Notes: generated from the sequence alone by a model not told the origin. Counted from the stretch's first letter, positions 23,201 through 31,882 are shown. The stretch: 35,336 bases of DNA from Smithella sp. (GCA_018056685.1 JAGPFC010000025.1:1-35336), one strand, 5' to 3'. Program-made: numbers and translations.

Positions 23201-25250
23201 GAACAGATGCAAGATAGAATTTGCTTTCCCAATGTTTATCCAGCACTGGAAAAAACACGCCCGATATGACCTTGATTATTTCCGAAACGCTTACAAGAAC
23301 GGCATTGAAAACGGCGACCTGATTTTCAGCGGACACAGCGTTAATCTGATCGGCATGACCCGCATCATGCTGGGGGATAATCTGGATGACATTCTGGAAG
23401 AATACGGAAAGTACAAGGACTTCCAGCTGGGCGGCAAGGATCCTTTTATCGCGCGCAACTACATGGAAAATACGCGCATGTGCCTGTGTCTGAAAGGCCT
23501 GACCGAAAGTCGGGGCAGCTTAAACGGCGATGGTTTTGACGCGGAGGAACAGTCTAATTATTATAAGACAGAGAACAATTTGCTGGGTACTTTTTACTTC
23601 TCGCTGGTCAGGTTAAGGATTAACTATTGTTTCGGTGAATTTGCGAAGTGCCTGGAAATCGCTTCCGCTATGCACCGGATTGTCAAGCAGAAAACCGCGC
23701 TCGGCAACCTGCACATCCCGGAATTTTATTTTTACTATTCCCTCACGCTGACAGCCCTGTATTCATCCGCCGGTATCCGGGAACAAAAATCATATCAAAT
23801 ACGACTGCAATTAAATCAGATGAAGATGCTGCGCTGGGCAAAATCCTGTCCCGAGAACTTCCGGCATAAATATGATCTCGTCGCCGCGGAGCAAATGAGA
23901 CTCAGGGGACGGTTCCGGGAAGCGCAGCAGCTTTATCACGCGGCAATCGAAGGTGCCCGGCAGAACGGTTACGTCCAGAACGAAGCGATTGCCTGCGAAC
24001 GTCTGGCGCTCTTCTACCTTGATTCTTCGTGCAAAGATGAAGCCTCGTTCTTCATGCAGAGAGCCCTTCGCTGCTACTTACTATGGGGTGCCGCGGAAAA
24101 AGCCAAGGCACTGGAGGAAAATTATGTTTCGTTAATCCCGCCGGAGCAGAAACAACCATTCAGCGGAACCGGCACCATCAGAGGTGCCTCGGTGCACATG
24201 ACCATGAGCGGCACCACGGAAGCCACGAGCAGCACAAACATGCTCGATCTGTCCACGGCATTGAAAGTTTCACAGATTATCTCCAGCGAAATTGTGCTGG
24301 ACCGCCTGCTGGAAAAGATCATGCATATGTCCATCACCAATGCCGGAGCCCAGCGCGGATATCTGATTCTGGAAGCGGAAGGTGAACTGACCATCGAAGC
24401 CAGTGAAGATGTGGATAAAAATGAATTCATGGACATGCAGTCCATGCCGTTAAAGGATTGTCCCGACATCAGTCATGCCATTGTCAATTATGTTTATCAC
24501 AGTGGAGAGAATATTGTTCTCGGCAATGCCGCCAAAGAAGGCCTCTTTATCAATGACCCGTATATTACGCGGATGCAGTGCAAATCTATTCTCTGCACGC
24601 CGATCATGAGCAAGGGCAAATTATCGGGTATTCTGTATTTCGAGAATAATATCAGTGAAAACGCTTTTACACCCGAACGCCTGGAAATTCTCCAGAGTTT
24701 TTCCGTACAGGCCGCCATCTCCATTGAAAACGCGAGACTTTTCGATCTGGCCACCACTGACGGCATGACCAAGCTCTATGTGCACCGTTATTTCCAGCTC
24801 CTTCTTGATCAGGAAATTAAACGGTCACAGCGAAACAATAAAAAATTTTCGCTCATCATGATGGATATTGACAATTTTAAATCTTTTAACGACACCTACG
24901 GCCATCAACTGGGAGACAGGGTATTGAAAGATGTAGCCGCCGTCGCGAAAAAAATATCCCGTGCCGGGGATATCGCCGCCCGCTATGGTGGCGAAGAATT
25001 TATCATGATTCTGCCGGAAACGGACTCCGGTCAGGCCATGCTCTTTGCGGAAAGAATACGGGCAAGCGTCGCAGAAATAGAAATCCCTCATGAAGGAAAA
25101 ACATTGCATGTAACCATCAGCCTGGGCGTTTCGACTTACCCTGATCACTCCGAAGAAAAAGAGGTCTTGATCCGTGCGGCTGACGAAGCCCTTTACACGT
25201 CAAAACATCGCGGCAAAAATTGTGTCAGCCTCTTCACAAAGCAAAAATAA
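20217..25250 (+). CDS. Ser/Thr kinase - AAA ATPase - GAF - GGDEF hybrid signalling protein
   Basis: This 1677-residue protein has four parts. Residues about 5-275 are a Ser/Thr kinase: Lys36, the catalytic loop HLDIKPDN (Asp128, Asn133; no Arg before the Asp) and DFG at 147-149. The glycine loop is degenerate, as is common in this family. Residues about 300-620 are a predicted STAND/AAA-type ATPase: Walker A GQPGIGKS at 328-335 and Walker B LFLDDLQWAD around 455-464. Residues about 700-1330 are helical and probably TPR-like. A GAF domain follows (about 1342-1512), then a GGDEF domain with GGEEF at 1591-1595 and an RxxD inhibitory site at 1582-1585, so c-di-GMP synthesis with product feedback is likely. 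The first three parts match the 'multi-sensor multi-kinase' family, whose usual output is a histidine kinase; here that is replaced by GGDEF. No membrane segment is obvious. Confidence 0.92.
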   Translation: MGKFADYVLSEKIHETRNSIIYRGHKEKENNSLIIKLLKTKYPTPSEIARFTQEYNLLRTLDIQNVIKIYDLVKHDDQYAIIEEDFGGISLKDTLRSKKLGLESLLQISSKISGTLSLIHKHNIIHLDIKPDNILINTEKSEVKITDFGISAVLTHANDELYNPDVIEGTLSYMSPEQTGRMNRGVDYRTDIYSLGATFYEMLTGDVPFKSKDPMELIHAHIARQPLPPHLVNTSLPVVLSSIVMKMLSKNPEERYQNCLGVMADIDECLNQLRQKGGIDDFPIATKDISIRFNIPRSLVDRDNERIELMKCFERTCKGLSEMMLVTGQPGIGKSALVNEIYKPIIAKKGYFIFGKYDQFRKDVPFSAIIQSFQGFIRQIISESEEKIQAWREKLLSALGPNGKVITDVIPELELIIQKQPDLPDLGPEESMNRFNLVFQKFVNVFTTEEHPVALFLDDLQWADQASLKFLENLMTTYETKYLFLLGAYRDNETGDAHPLTLTLNKIRKKGRKIHNITLGPLNVKGINMIIMNVLLCDAEKSMPLAELISKKTAGNPFFVIQFLKNVYDNHLLQLNPQTGWEWDIHKIREMQVTENVVQFMAEKISHFPKKTQDILKTCACIGNRFDLELLSVVSGKSIEETLADLTSAIQEDMISLHGNIYKFLHDRIQEAAYSMIPEKDKEAMHYRIGKNVLEKTDAANLNEKIFYIVDQLNRGIRLVSGTDEEIMLARLNLQAAQKSKKSTAYTSAAFYLRTAMGLLPEYSWRSHYDLTYAIHREAIECEYLSLNFNEAEQLFHAVVNHVQSNIDKANIHTLMIILYTTQGNYEAALSVGMEGMKMLGIHLPEKVSDARVGWELLKLRLKFGRRKIEDLIDLQYIPMPNTLNEARQTAADYLSMHPGKSLATPEITLWEMLSYAYLAIHTGTVAFYANPNLFAFIAINGVYRLLDFEVNFEYSPFAYIAMGSIVGSSLGFYQHGYRFGLAALKTNEKIADTKNRCKIEFAFPMFIQHWKKHARYDLDYFRNAYKNGIENGDLIFSGHSVNLIGMTRIMLGDNLDDILEEYGKYKDFQLGGKDPFIARNYMENTRMCLCLKGLTESRGSLNGDGFDAEEQSNYYKTENNLLGTFYFSLVRLRINYCFGEFAKCLEIASAMHRIVKQKTALGNLHIPEFYFYYSLTLTALYSSAGIREQKSYQIRLQLNQMKMLRWAKSCPENFRHKYDLVAAEQMRLRGRFREAQQLYHAAIEGARQNGYVQNEAIACERLALFYLDSSCKDEASFFMQRALRCYLLWGAAEKAKALEENYVSLIPPEQKQPFSGTGTIRGASVHMTMSGTTEATSSTNMLDLSTALKVSQIISSEIVLDRLLEKIMHMSITNAGAQRGYLILEAEGELTIEASEDVDKNEFMDMQSMPLKDCPDISHAIVNYVYHSGENIVLGNAAKEGLFINDPYITRMQCKSILCTPIMSKGKLSGILYFENNISENAFTPERLEILQSFSVQAAISIENARLFDLATTDGMTKLYVHRYFQLLLDQEIKRSQRNNKKFSLIMMDIDNFKSFNDTYGHQLGDRVLKDVAAVAKKISRAGDIAARYGGEEFIMILPETDSGQAMLFAERIRASVAEIEIPHEGKTLHVTISLGVSTYPDHSEEKEVLIRAADEALYTSKHRGKNCVSLFTKQK

Positions 25251-25309
25251 ACGGTAGATTGGCCATTAAGAATTGCCGCGGCAGCCAACAGCCAAGACCT
25301 TCTTTAAAA

Positions 25310-25359
25310 GCGGACATATCATGTGCTACAAAATAGGACTTTTCTATTTGCCGCTAACA
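25310..25359 (+). repeat. Two degenerate tandem ~24-base repeats, possible insertion-sequence end relic
   Basis: GCGGACATATCATGTGCTAC (from 25310) and TAGGACTTTTCTATTTGCCG (from 25334) are two imperfect copies sharing GGAC, TC and TTGC/GTGC positions. They lie in a 211-base gap without genes. Read on the minus strand the block begins TGTTAGCGGCAAATAGAAAA, which resembles the multi-repeat ends of IS21-type elements as I remember them. No transposase is present, so at most a single end survives. Confidence 0.35.
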
Positions 25360-25461
25360 GAACTGTATTGATGAATGATCTACATTATCAGTTTGTTATG
25401 CGAATGGCCTGATGATCACATAAAGTTTTATGTTTCATCCTTCATGGCGAAGGCCAAAACC

Positions 25462-25956
25462 TCATTTTGATACAACTTCTTTTTTACGTTGCGTAATCAT
25501 GCCCCAAATCATCAATACGGCACCGATGCTAATGGACGAATCGGCAACATTAAACGCCGGCCAGTGAGCTGTTCCAATATAAATATCCAGAAAATCCACA
25601 ACTGAACCAAAGCGGATACGGTCGATCAGATTCCCCACTGCGCCACCGAAAATAAGCGTTAAGGATATGATGTAGATAATATTCTGCGACGTGCTTTTGA
25701 CGATATAATAAATAATCAGCGCCATGACCAGAACGGTAATGCCGATAAAAAAAATGTAGCGGAACATTTCTGACGCTCCGGCGAGAAAACCAAAAGCGGC
25801 GCCTGGATTCATCACATAAACAATATTAAAGAATCCGTCGATAACAGGTCGCGATTCATGGAGAAAAAAATTTTTGACGATAGCAATCTTCGTTACCTGG
25901 TCCAACAAAACGATTACAACCGCGCCCAGTATAAAAATAATGAGATTTTTTTTCAA
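25462..25956 (-). CDS. lspA: Lipoprotein signal peptidase (signal peptidase II)
   Basis: The 164-residue inner-membrane protease cleaves the signal peptide from prolipoproteins after lipid modification. Four hydrophobic segments are visible (about residues 4-24, 66-86, 93-113 and 138-157). The catalytic aspartates sit in the conserved GNLIDR...VVDFLD segment (Asp121) and in FNVADSSI (Asp139). The MNPGAAFGFL stretch is also typical. Length is normal. AGGAG lies before the ATG. It follows ileS on the same strand, a common gene pair, with a palindromic repeat element between them. Confidence 0.95.
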   Translation of the reverse strand: MKKNLIIFILGAVVIVLLDQVTKIAIVKNFFLHESRPVIDGFFNIVYVMNPGAAFGFLAGASEMFRYIFFIGITVLVMALIIYYIVKSTSQNIIYIISLTLIFGGAVGNLIDRIRFGSVVDFLDIYIGTAHWPAFNVADSSISIGAVLMIWGMITQRKKEVVSK

Positions 25957-25983
25957 ACAGGACTCCTTTCAATTTCTCATTCC

Positions 25984-26051
25984 CCTCTTTGCTTAAAAAG
26001 GGGTTAGGGGAGATTTTGGAATTCCTCCCTCACCCTCCTTTAAAAAAGAGG
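25984..26051. repeat. Imperfect palindromic intergenic element between ileS and lspA
   Basis: The 68 bases run from CCTCTTT to AAAGAGG, and the two halves are imperfect reverse complements, each with an AGGG-x2-AGGGGAG-like core and meeting at the central GGAATTCC. The element would fold into a long hairpin. Similar CCCCTCTTT...AAAGGAGGGTGAGGG sequences occur as dispersed intergenic repeats in various bacteria, as far as I recall. It has no coding capacity. It could affect the ileS-lspA transcript as a stability or partial-termination structure. Confidence 0.6.
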
Positions 26052-26064
26052 TATGAAATAATTT

Positions 26065-28854
26065 TTACAGATTAGGCAGACATCGGGCGCAAACCGTCGG
26101 ATGATTGGCATCCGCGCCGACGGTCTCTTCATAAATCCAGCAGCGTTCACATTTGCTTCCGCGGGCCTTTTCCACGCCGACAACAAGACCTTCTATTTCC
26201 GTGCTCTTAAAGGGCGAGGCAATATCTTTTTCGTCGGCTACCTGCAACTGGGAGACAATCATAAGCGAACGCATATCTTCAAGATGCGCGAGAATCAATT
26301 CGCGCAGTTTTTGCGGCGCCGCGATCGTAATACGCGCATCCAGCGAATGGCCGATGGTCTTTTCCTTGCGTGCCTGCTCTATCGCCTTGGCAATTTCGCT
26401 CTTGGCATCAATCATGGCCTTCCAGCGTTCGCCAAGTTCTTCATTAAAAAATGTATCGTCAACCTGCGGAAACTGCGCCAGGTGAACGCTTTCTTCCTTG
26501 TTGTTCCAGGCGGGCATTGCCGACCAGACTTCTTCGGATGTAAACGTCAAAATCGGCGCCAGCAACCTGGTCATGGCATCCAGAATAATAAACATCGCGG
26601 TCTGTCCGGAACGGCGTATCGCAGAATCAGCCTTGTTGGTATAAAGCCGGTCTTTCAAAACATCAAGATAAAGCGCGCTCAAATCCACCGTGCAGTAATT
26701 ATACAGGGTATAGAAAACCATGTGAAACTGAAAACGTTCGTAAGCTTCCGTCACGCGCTTGATAACTTCCTGCAGGCGGTGCAAGGCCCATTGATCCATT
26801 TCCGTCATTTTTTCATAAGAAACGGCATCTTCATCTACTTTAAAATCGTAGAGGTTGCCCAAAATAAAGCGGCTGGTGTTCCGGATGCGGCGATAAGCCT
26901 CCATCAGACGTTTGAGAATTTCATCCGAAATGCGAATGTCATCCGTATAATCTTCGGCTGCCACCCACAGGCGAAGAATTTCCGCGCCGTATTTGGCAAT
27001 CGCCTCTTCCGCGCCGATGACATTGCCGACAGACTTGGACATTTTTTTGCCTTCGCCATCGACAACAAAACCGTGTGTCAAAACACTTTTATAAGGCGCG
27101 CGGCCTCTTGTACCGACACACTCCAGAAGCGAAGAATGAAACCAGCCGCGATGCTGATCGGAACCTTCCAGATACATATCGCAGGGCGAACTTAAATCCG
27201 GGCGTTTCTCCAGAACCGCCGCGTGCGTCACGCCGGAGTCAAACCATACATCCAGAATATTGATTTCTTTCGTGAACTCCGTTGAATGGCAGTGTGGACA
27301 CGTTGTGTGCTTCGGCATCAGATCCTTCGGTTCTTTTTCAAACCAGACATCCGCGCCACTCTTTTCCACCAGTTCAACAAGATGATCCATAATTTCCTTG
27401 GTCATCACTTCGTTCTTGCATTTCGCGCAGTAGAAAACGGTAATCGGCACACCCCACAATCGCTGGCGCGAGATGCACCAGTCAGGACGGTTTTCCACCA
27501 TGCCGTAAATGCGGTCGCGTCCCCAGGCAGGAATCCATTTCACTTCATTAATGCAGGCCAGCGCTTTTTTGCGCAGATCGTTTTTTTCCATTGAGATGAA
27601 CCACTGTTCAGTGGACCGGAAAATAATCGGTTTCTTGCATCGCCAGCAGTGCGGGTAGGAATGCTGCATGGGAACATGTCCCATCAGCGCGCCCACTTCG
27701 TCGAGTTTCTTGATGACGTTGTCGTTGGCATCGAAAACAAACTGACCGGCGAAATGCTCCACGTCTTCCGTGAATTTGCCTGCATCATCCACCGGCGCGT
27801 AATTATCCAGACCGTACTCGAGACCAATTTCATAGTCTTCCTGACCATGGCCGGGCGCGATATGAACGGCGCCGGTTCCGGCTTCCAGAGTAACAAACGG
27901 CGCCAGAATTAAAACGCTATGCCTGTTAATCAAAGGATGCATGCATTTCTGCCCTTCCAGAACTTCGCCTTTGAATTCATCAAGAATTTCATAGGATTTG
28001 CCGCGATGACCAAAAGCATCCAGGCAATAATCGAGCATATCTTTCGCCACAATCAGCACGTCATCATTGATCTTCACCGCGGCATATATAAAATCATCCT
28101 TGACAGCAATGGCCAGATTGGCGGGAATCGTCCAGGGTGTGGTCGTCCAGATGACCATTGACACTTTCTTTCCTGCCAGTTTCGGCAGCACCTGAGCAAT
28201 ATCGGAAACAAAATGAAACTTCACATAAATGGACGGCGTGTGATGATCGGCGTATTCCACTTCCGCCTCTGCCAGTGCTGTTTTACAGGTCGCGCACCAG
28301 TAAACCGGTTTTTTCCCTTTGTAAACACTGCCATTGAGGTAAAGTTTGCCGAATTCGGCAACGGTCGCCGCTTCGTAAGGGTAGGCCATCGTGAGGTAAG
28401 GATTATCCCATTCGCCAAATACTCCCAGACGTTTGAACTGCTCCCGCTGAATGCCGACATACTTTTCAGCGTAAACACGGCAGGCGCGACGCTTTTCCAC
28501 CTGCGTCATCGTCGCTTTCTTTGCGCCCAGCTCCTTATCCACCTGATGTTCAATCGGCAGACCGTGGCAATCCCATCCCGGTACATAGACGCCATCAAAG
28601 CCGGTCATGTTCTTGGATTTAATGACAATGTCTTTAATGATTTTATTGAGTGCGGTGCCCAGATGAATATTGCCGTTGGCATAGGGCGGGCCGTCATGCA
28701 GAATATAAGGCGTCTGCCCTTTGGCCATTTGTCTGATTTTCTTATAAATTTCCATCTCTTCCCATTTTTTCAACATCTCCGGTTCACGTTGAGCCAGGTT
28801 GGCTTTCATCGGGAAATCCGTCTGGGGAAGATTTAATGTATTTTTGTAATCCAT
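26065..28854 (-). CDS. ileS: Isoleucyl-tRNA synthetase
   Basis: This 929-residue class I synthetase charges tRNA-Ile and edits misactivated valine. The start is the ATG at 28854, because the family's usual [16 protein letters not shown] begins there and GGAG lies nine bases upstream; a longer frame from 28902 adds 16 unrelated residues. The HIGH-type motif is HLGT at residues 64-67 and KMSKS is at 604-608. The editing domain lies between them, and the C-terminal zinc finger (CERCWIYEE...CARC) is complete. Together these mark the bacterial IleRS1 type. lspA follows downstream. Confidence 0.97.
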   Translation of the reverse strand: MDYKNTLNLPQTDFPMKANLAQREPEMLKKWEEMEIYKKIRQMAKGQTPYILHDGPPYANGNIHLGTALNKIIKDIVIKSKNMTGFDGVYVPGWDCHGLPIEHQVDKELGAKKATMTQVEKRRACRVYAEKYVGIQREQFKRLGVFGEWDNPYLTMAYPYEAATVAEFGKLYLNGSVYKGKKPVYWCATCKTALAEAEVEYADHHTPSIYVKFHFVSDIAQVLPKLAGKKVSMVIWTTTPWTIPANLAIAVKDDFIYAAVKINDDVLIVAKDMLDYCLDAFGHRGKSYEILDEFKGEVLEGQKCMHPLINRHSVLILAPFVTLEAGTGAVHIAPGHGQEDYEIGLEYGLDNYAPVDDAGKFTEDVEHFAGQFVFDANDNVIKKLDEVGALMGHVPMQHSYPHCWRCKKPIIFRSTEQWFISMEKNDLRKKALACINEVKWIPAWGRDRIYGMVENRPDWCISRQRLWGVPITVFYCAKCKNEVMTKEIMDHLVELVEKSGADVWFEKEPKDLMPKHTTCPHCHSTEFTKEINILDVWFDSGVTHAAVLEKRPDLSSPCDMYLEGSDQHRGWFHSSLLECVGTRGRAPYKSVLTHGFVVDGEGKKMSKSVGNVIGAEEAIAKYGAEILRLWVAAEDYTDDIRISDEILKRLMEAYRRIRNTSRFILGNLYDFKVDEDAVSYEKMTEMDQWALHRLQEVIKRVTEAYERFQFHMVFYTLYNYCTVDLSALYLDVLKDRLYTNKADSAIRRSGQTAMFIILDAMTRLLAPILTFTSEEVWSAMPAWNNKEESVHLAQFPQVDDTFFNEELGERWKAMIDAKSEIAKAIEQARKEKTIGHSLDARITIAAPQKLRELILAHLEDMRSLMIVSQLQVADEKDIASPFKSTEIEGLVVGVEKARGSKCERCWIYEETVGADANHPTVCARCLPNL

Positions 28855-28887
28855 TTTATGTTGCTCCTCATATATCAAATAAAAATA

Positions 28888-28900
28888 GCGGTCTGGCCGC
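28888..28900 (-). promoter_or_regulatory. Small GC hairpin in the ileS leader
   Basis: GCGG-TCTGG-CCGC forms a four-base-pair stem between the promoter candidate and the ileS ribosome binding site. On the minus strand it is followed by TATTTTTATTT, so it weakly resembles an intrinsic terminator within the leader. It lacks T-box features. Confidence 0.3.
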
Positions 28901-28907
28901 AAAAAAT

Positions 28908-28935
28908 TTTATAAAAACAATAAATTGTAAATCAA
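28908..28935 (-). promoter_or_regulatory. Promoter candidate for ileS
   Basis: On the minus strand TTGATT (28935-28930) and TATAAA (28913-28908) are 16 bases apart. Transcription would start near 28901, giving a leader of about 47 bases that includes the small GC hairpin. Confidence 0.4.
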
Positions 28936-29172
28936 CCACAAATCGGCGGATTTAGTTATCACATAAACATATGAGTTTCAAGCACAACCAGCAAGGTTAA
29001 CCTGATGGTTGAATTGCCTCCAATAAGTCTCTGTTCGTTCAATCGTCCACCGATTGAACCATTTATTTTTCTATAGTTAAGATTAAACTCTCGGATTCAA
29101 TTCGCAAGATCGAACTCGCCAAAGTTGCCAAATGATTTTTTACGTGCCGCTGTCAGCAAAATCTTTATATCA
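28936..29172. other. Gene-free stretch between the nitroreductase and ileS
   Basis: The space from the ileS start (28854) to the nitroreductase stop (29173) is 318 bases. Apart from the ileS promoter candidate and leader hairpin, I see only short dyads here: AGGTTAACCT at 28994-29003 and the inverted repeat at 29037-29059. I find no reading frame with a plausible start and ribosome binding site, no tRNA and no clear terminator. Confidence 0.6.
29037..29059. repeat. Perfect 9-base inverted repeat
   Basis: GTTCAATCG (29037-29045) and CGATTGAAC (29051-29059) flank a five-base loop. On the plus strand a T-rich stretch follows within six bases, but no plus-strand gene lies near enough upstream to need a terminator. 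On the minus strand it would be a stem after the nitroreductase gene without a T-run. An operator is also possible. Confidence 0.45.
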
Positions 29173-29997
29173 TCATCGCCAGGTAACAAACACATCATTA
29201 CGCTTCGGTATCCGGTAATAGCGATACCGGGGATATCCCAGCATCACCGCCCCGAAACATTTATGTCCGGCGGGTAACATCAGCGATTTGATCAGTGGTT
29301 CATGATGATTAGAGGCGACGGTAAAGTAACCGGCCCAGCATGTTCCCAGTCCTTTGGCATGGGCATAGAGTTCCAGATAGGAAAGCGCGCTGGCGCAATC
29401 GGTTGACGAGAAAAATTCATCGGCAGGACCGTGAACAACGATTAAGTGAGGCGCCCCCCGCAAAACGCGATCGATACCGATGTCCCAAGCCTCTATGACA
29501 CGCCGGAAACGCCCGATCAATGATTCATCCGTAAGGACAGGTAGCACTATTTTCATAAAATCAACAGTCATGGCAGCCAGTTTTTGAATATCTTCGGGAT
29601 TCTGAAAAACAGTCCAGTTTACCATTTGCATATTGTGGGCAGTGGGAGCATAACGCGCGACATCGATCAGTTCCTTCAAAAGTTTTTGGCTGACGACTTT
29701 TGCTTTGTAACTGCGTATGGATCGCCGCGTCATGAGACATTGTTTCAAGAGCTCTGCATCGTCAGCAAGATTTCCTTTAACCGGAGGACAAGCGTCAAGG
29801 GGCATGGCTGACAGGGTCAGTGCGCTGTAAGGACAGACCGCCACGCAATGTCCGCAGTTGATACATAATGCCTCGCCGTTTTCGATGAGCGACGGGAAAG
29901 ATTTCCGGTCCTTCTGAACAATAATTTTTGACGGGCATTCCGCCGCACAAATGCCGTCTCTTCTGCATTTTTCCTGATCAATAGTGAACAACGACAT
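29173..29997 (-). CDS. Ferredoxin-nitroreductase fusion protein
   Basis: The start is the ATG at 29997, with AGAGGA six bases upstream; it gives 274 residues beginning MSLFTIDQEKC. Residues about 1-65 are a ferredoxin-like domain. The first site is CRRDGICAAECP (Cys11, 17, 21; the usual second cysteine is Asp, as I recall for this subfamily) and the second is CINCGHCVAVCP. Residues about 85-274 are an FMN-binding nitroreductase domain, with RRSIRSYK, the YAPTAHNMQ segment and the GLGTCWAGYF segment. Such proteins are flavin oxidoreductases common in anaerobes, and their substrates are mostly unknown. It follows the acyl-CoA synthetase by 49 bases and is likely co-transcribed with it. Confidence 0.88.
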   Translation of the reverse strand: MSLFTIDQEKCRRDGICAAECPSKIIVQKDRKSFPSLIENGEALCINCGHCVAVCPYSALTLSAMPLDACPPVKGNLADDAELLKQCLMTRRSIRSYKAKVVSQKLLKELIDVARYAPTAHNMQMVNWTVFQNPEDIQKLAAMTVDFMKIVLPVLTDESLIGRFRRVIEAWDIGIDRVLRGAPHLIVVHGPADEFFSSTDCASALSYLELYAHAKGLGTCWAGYFTVASNHHEPLIKSLMLPAGHKCFGAVMLGYPRYRYYRIPKRNDVFVTWR

Positions 29998-30046
29998 AAA
30001 AAATCCTCTTATCATCAAAAATGTTGAAAATTCAGGAACAGTGCCT

Positions 30047-31882
30047 TTAAAATTTGTATTTTCCCTCCACAATGTCCTGATACAGCGTATCATTCAATGG
30101 AACATAACTATCATTTCCGGGCAGCAGGACAAAAATATCTCTTTTGATCACAGCCGGATTATAGCCGTCGTTTTTCAGATCCGTCTTTTTAATCTTATGT
30201 GTGGCGGTCAATTGAAAATTATTGACAAAGCGGATGAAGATCGGCACCGCGTATTTGGGCAGAACGGACCGGAGATGCGCGGTCAGGGCGGCAAAATCGA
30301 TATCTTTCCCCTCTTCGCGTATGACGGCGGCCATACCGGCTCTTCCGTCACCTTTGGGCATCATCACACCATAAACGGCCGACGATGAAATGCCGGGAAA
30401 AGAATCGAGCGCCTTTTCCACTTCCATGGTGGCGACGTTCTCCCCCTTCCAGCGGAAAGTGTCTCCCAGACGGTCGACAAACTGGGCGTGCCTGAAGCCC
30501 ATGTTGCGCAGCATATCGCCGGTATTGAACCACAGATCACCTTTTCTGAAGGCGTCGCGGATAATCTTTTCCTCGGTTTTCTTTTTATCGGTATAGCCCG
30601 GAAACGGGGTTTTCTCGGATATCTCCATGATCAACAGTCCCGATTCGCCTTTGGCGACTTTGGTGAGAAAGCCATCGTGGTTTCGCTCGGGACAGTCGTT
30701 TTCGATATCATACTTGACGATAGCGAAAGGTGTGAGGCTTGTGCCAACCGTGTAATCAAAATTCATGAGATTGGTGAAAACACCGACGCCCTCAGCCGCG
30801 CCGTAAAACTCGAAAATCTTCCGGATACCGAAACGCTTTTTAAATGCCATCCAGATGTCAGGCCGCAGACCGTTGCCGATGATGTATTTGAGCGATGTTT
30901 TATTTTCTCCTTCTCTGACGGGTTGCGCCATCAGGTAACGGCACACCTCTCCCACATACACGAAATGCGTGGCCTGAAATTTTTTCACATCTTCCAGAAA
31001 GCCGCTGGCGCTGAATTTTCGTCTCAGAGCAACCGCCGCGCCGCTGGACATGGCCGGAGGCCAGCCTACGGTGATGGCATTGGTATGAAAAAACGGCAGG
31101 GGAATATAGATGGTGTGGCGCGGCGTGACTCTCGTCACCACCCGCCCGAACCAGAATGTTGCCGAAACCGCCCGTTTGTTGGTGATGACCGCCGCTTTGG
31201 GCATTCCCCCCGTCGTTCCGGAGGTGTAAACGTAGGCAATGGGATCTTTCAAGGTTATCGTCTGCGTCTGAGGCAGGTTTGTTTTGGGCATGGTCGCAAT
31301 TAGATCCGTAACATCTTCAGGATCTTTTAAACGGTTGATCGCCGGATCGCGAAGGAAACACAGATATGAGCTCTGAAGGTCAACGCCGCTTTTCACTTCC
31401 TTGAAAAAATCATAGCATTCTTCTCCGACAATGACCACCTTGCCTTTGTTGAGATTAAAGCTATACACCAGAGAATCACCTCTCTGGTTGGTATTAATCA
31501 GAGAACAGACTGCCCCGATCTTGGCACAGCCGCAATAAAGAACAAGAAGTTCCGGTCTGTTTTCGAGACACAGCGTTACCGTATCTCCTTTTACAACTTT
31601 CCTGGAGAGAAGAAAGTGTGCAAACTGATTGGCCTTCTCGTTCAATTCACGATAAGTCAGTGTGCCATCCGGTGATTTCACCGCCACGTTATCGGGATAT
31701 TTCTGCGCGATATTCTCAAGATACGATCCCCAACAGAGGTTCCTGTTGGTACTGATGGACCTGATCCCCCTTATGCCGTGATAAATGACATAAGGAAGCC
31801 GCCCGATGAACGTCAGCAGTTTCATAAAAAAATCCTTACCGCTGATGGTCTGAGGGTATTGTCCGGTATCGCTCTTTTTCAT
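30047..31882 (-). CDS. Long-chain / very-long-chain acyl-CoA synthetase (FATP-like)
   Basis: The 611-residue AMP-forming ligase activates a fatty acid with ATP and CoA. The ATP-binding loop YTSGTTGGMPKAA is at residues 219-231, followed by FYGAAEG, NTGD, and DRLGDTFRWKGENVATMEVE, the pattern of the FATP/very-long-chain group. The C-terminal lysine motif lies in THKIKKTDL. GGAGG is eight bases before the ATG. No signal peptide is seen, but a mildly hydrophobic N-terminal stretch (about 22-37) may associate with membrane. The ferredoxin-nitroreductase gene follows. The chain length of the substrate cannot be told from sequence alone. Confidence 0.9.
   Translation of the reverse strand: MKKSDTGQYPQTISGKDFFMKLLTFIGRLPYVIYHGIRGIRSISTNRNLCWGSYLENIAQKYPDNVAVKSPDGTLTYRELNEKANQFAHFLLSRKVVKGDTVTLCLENRPELLVLYCGCAKIGAVCSLINTNQRGDSLVYSFNLNKGKVVIVGEECYDFFKEVKSGVDLQSSYLCFLRDPAINRLKDPEDVTDLIATMPKTNLPQTQTITLKDPIAYVYTSGTTGGMPKAAVITNKRAVSATFWFGRVVTRVTPRHTIYIPLPFFHTNAITVGWPPAMSSGAAVALRRKFSASGFLEDVKKFQATHFVYVGEVCRYLMAQPVREGENKTSLKYIIGNGLRPDIWMAFKKRFGIRKIFEFYGAAEGVGVFTNLMNFDYTVGTSLTPFAIVKYDIENDCPERNHDGFLTKVAKGESGLLIMEISEKTPFPGYTDKKKTEEKIIRDAFRKGDLWFNTGDMLRNMGFRHAQFVDRLGDTFRWKGENVATMEVEKALDSFPGISSSAVYGVMMPKGDGRAGMAAVIREEGKDIDFAALTAHLRSVLPKYAVPIFIRFVNNFQLTATHKIKKTDLKNDGYNPAVIKRDIFVLLPGNDSYVPLNDTLYQDIVEGKYKF

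Noticed and set aside
26101..27195. A 364-codon open frame on the plus strand within ileS
   Set aside because: ileS is conserved across the whole span; this frame has no recognisable domain and no ribosome binding site.
28855..28902. N-terminal extension of ileS to an upstream ATG
   Set aside because: The extra 16 residues do not fit the family, while the downstream ATG has GGAG at nine bases and the usual IleRS N-terminus.
28855..28935. T-box riboswitch before ileS
   Set aside because: The leader is too short, and only a four-base-pair GC hairpin is present.
29998..30093. N-terminal extension of the nitroreductase into the acyl-CoA synthetase gene
   Set aside because: The extension overlaps the upstream gene in another frame; the ATG at 29997 has AGAGGA close by and begins at the ferredoxin domain.
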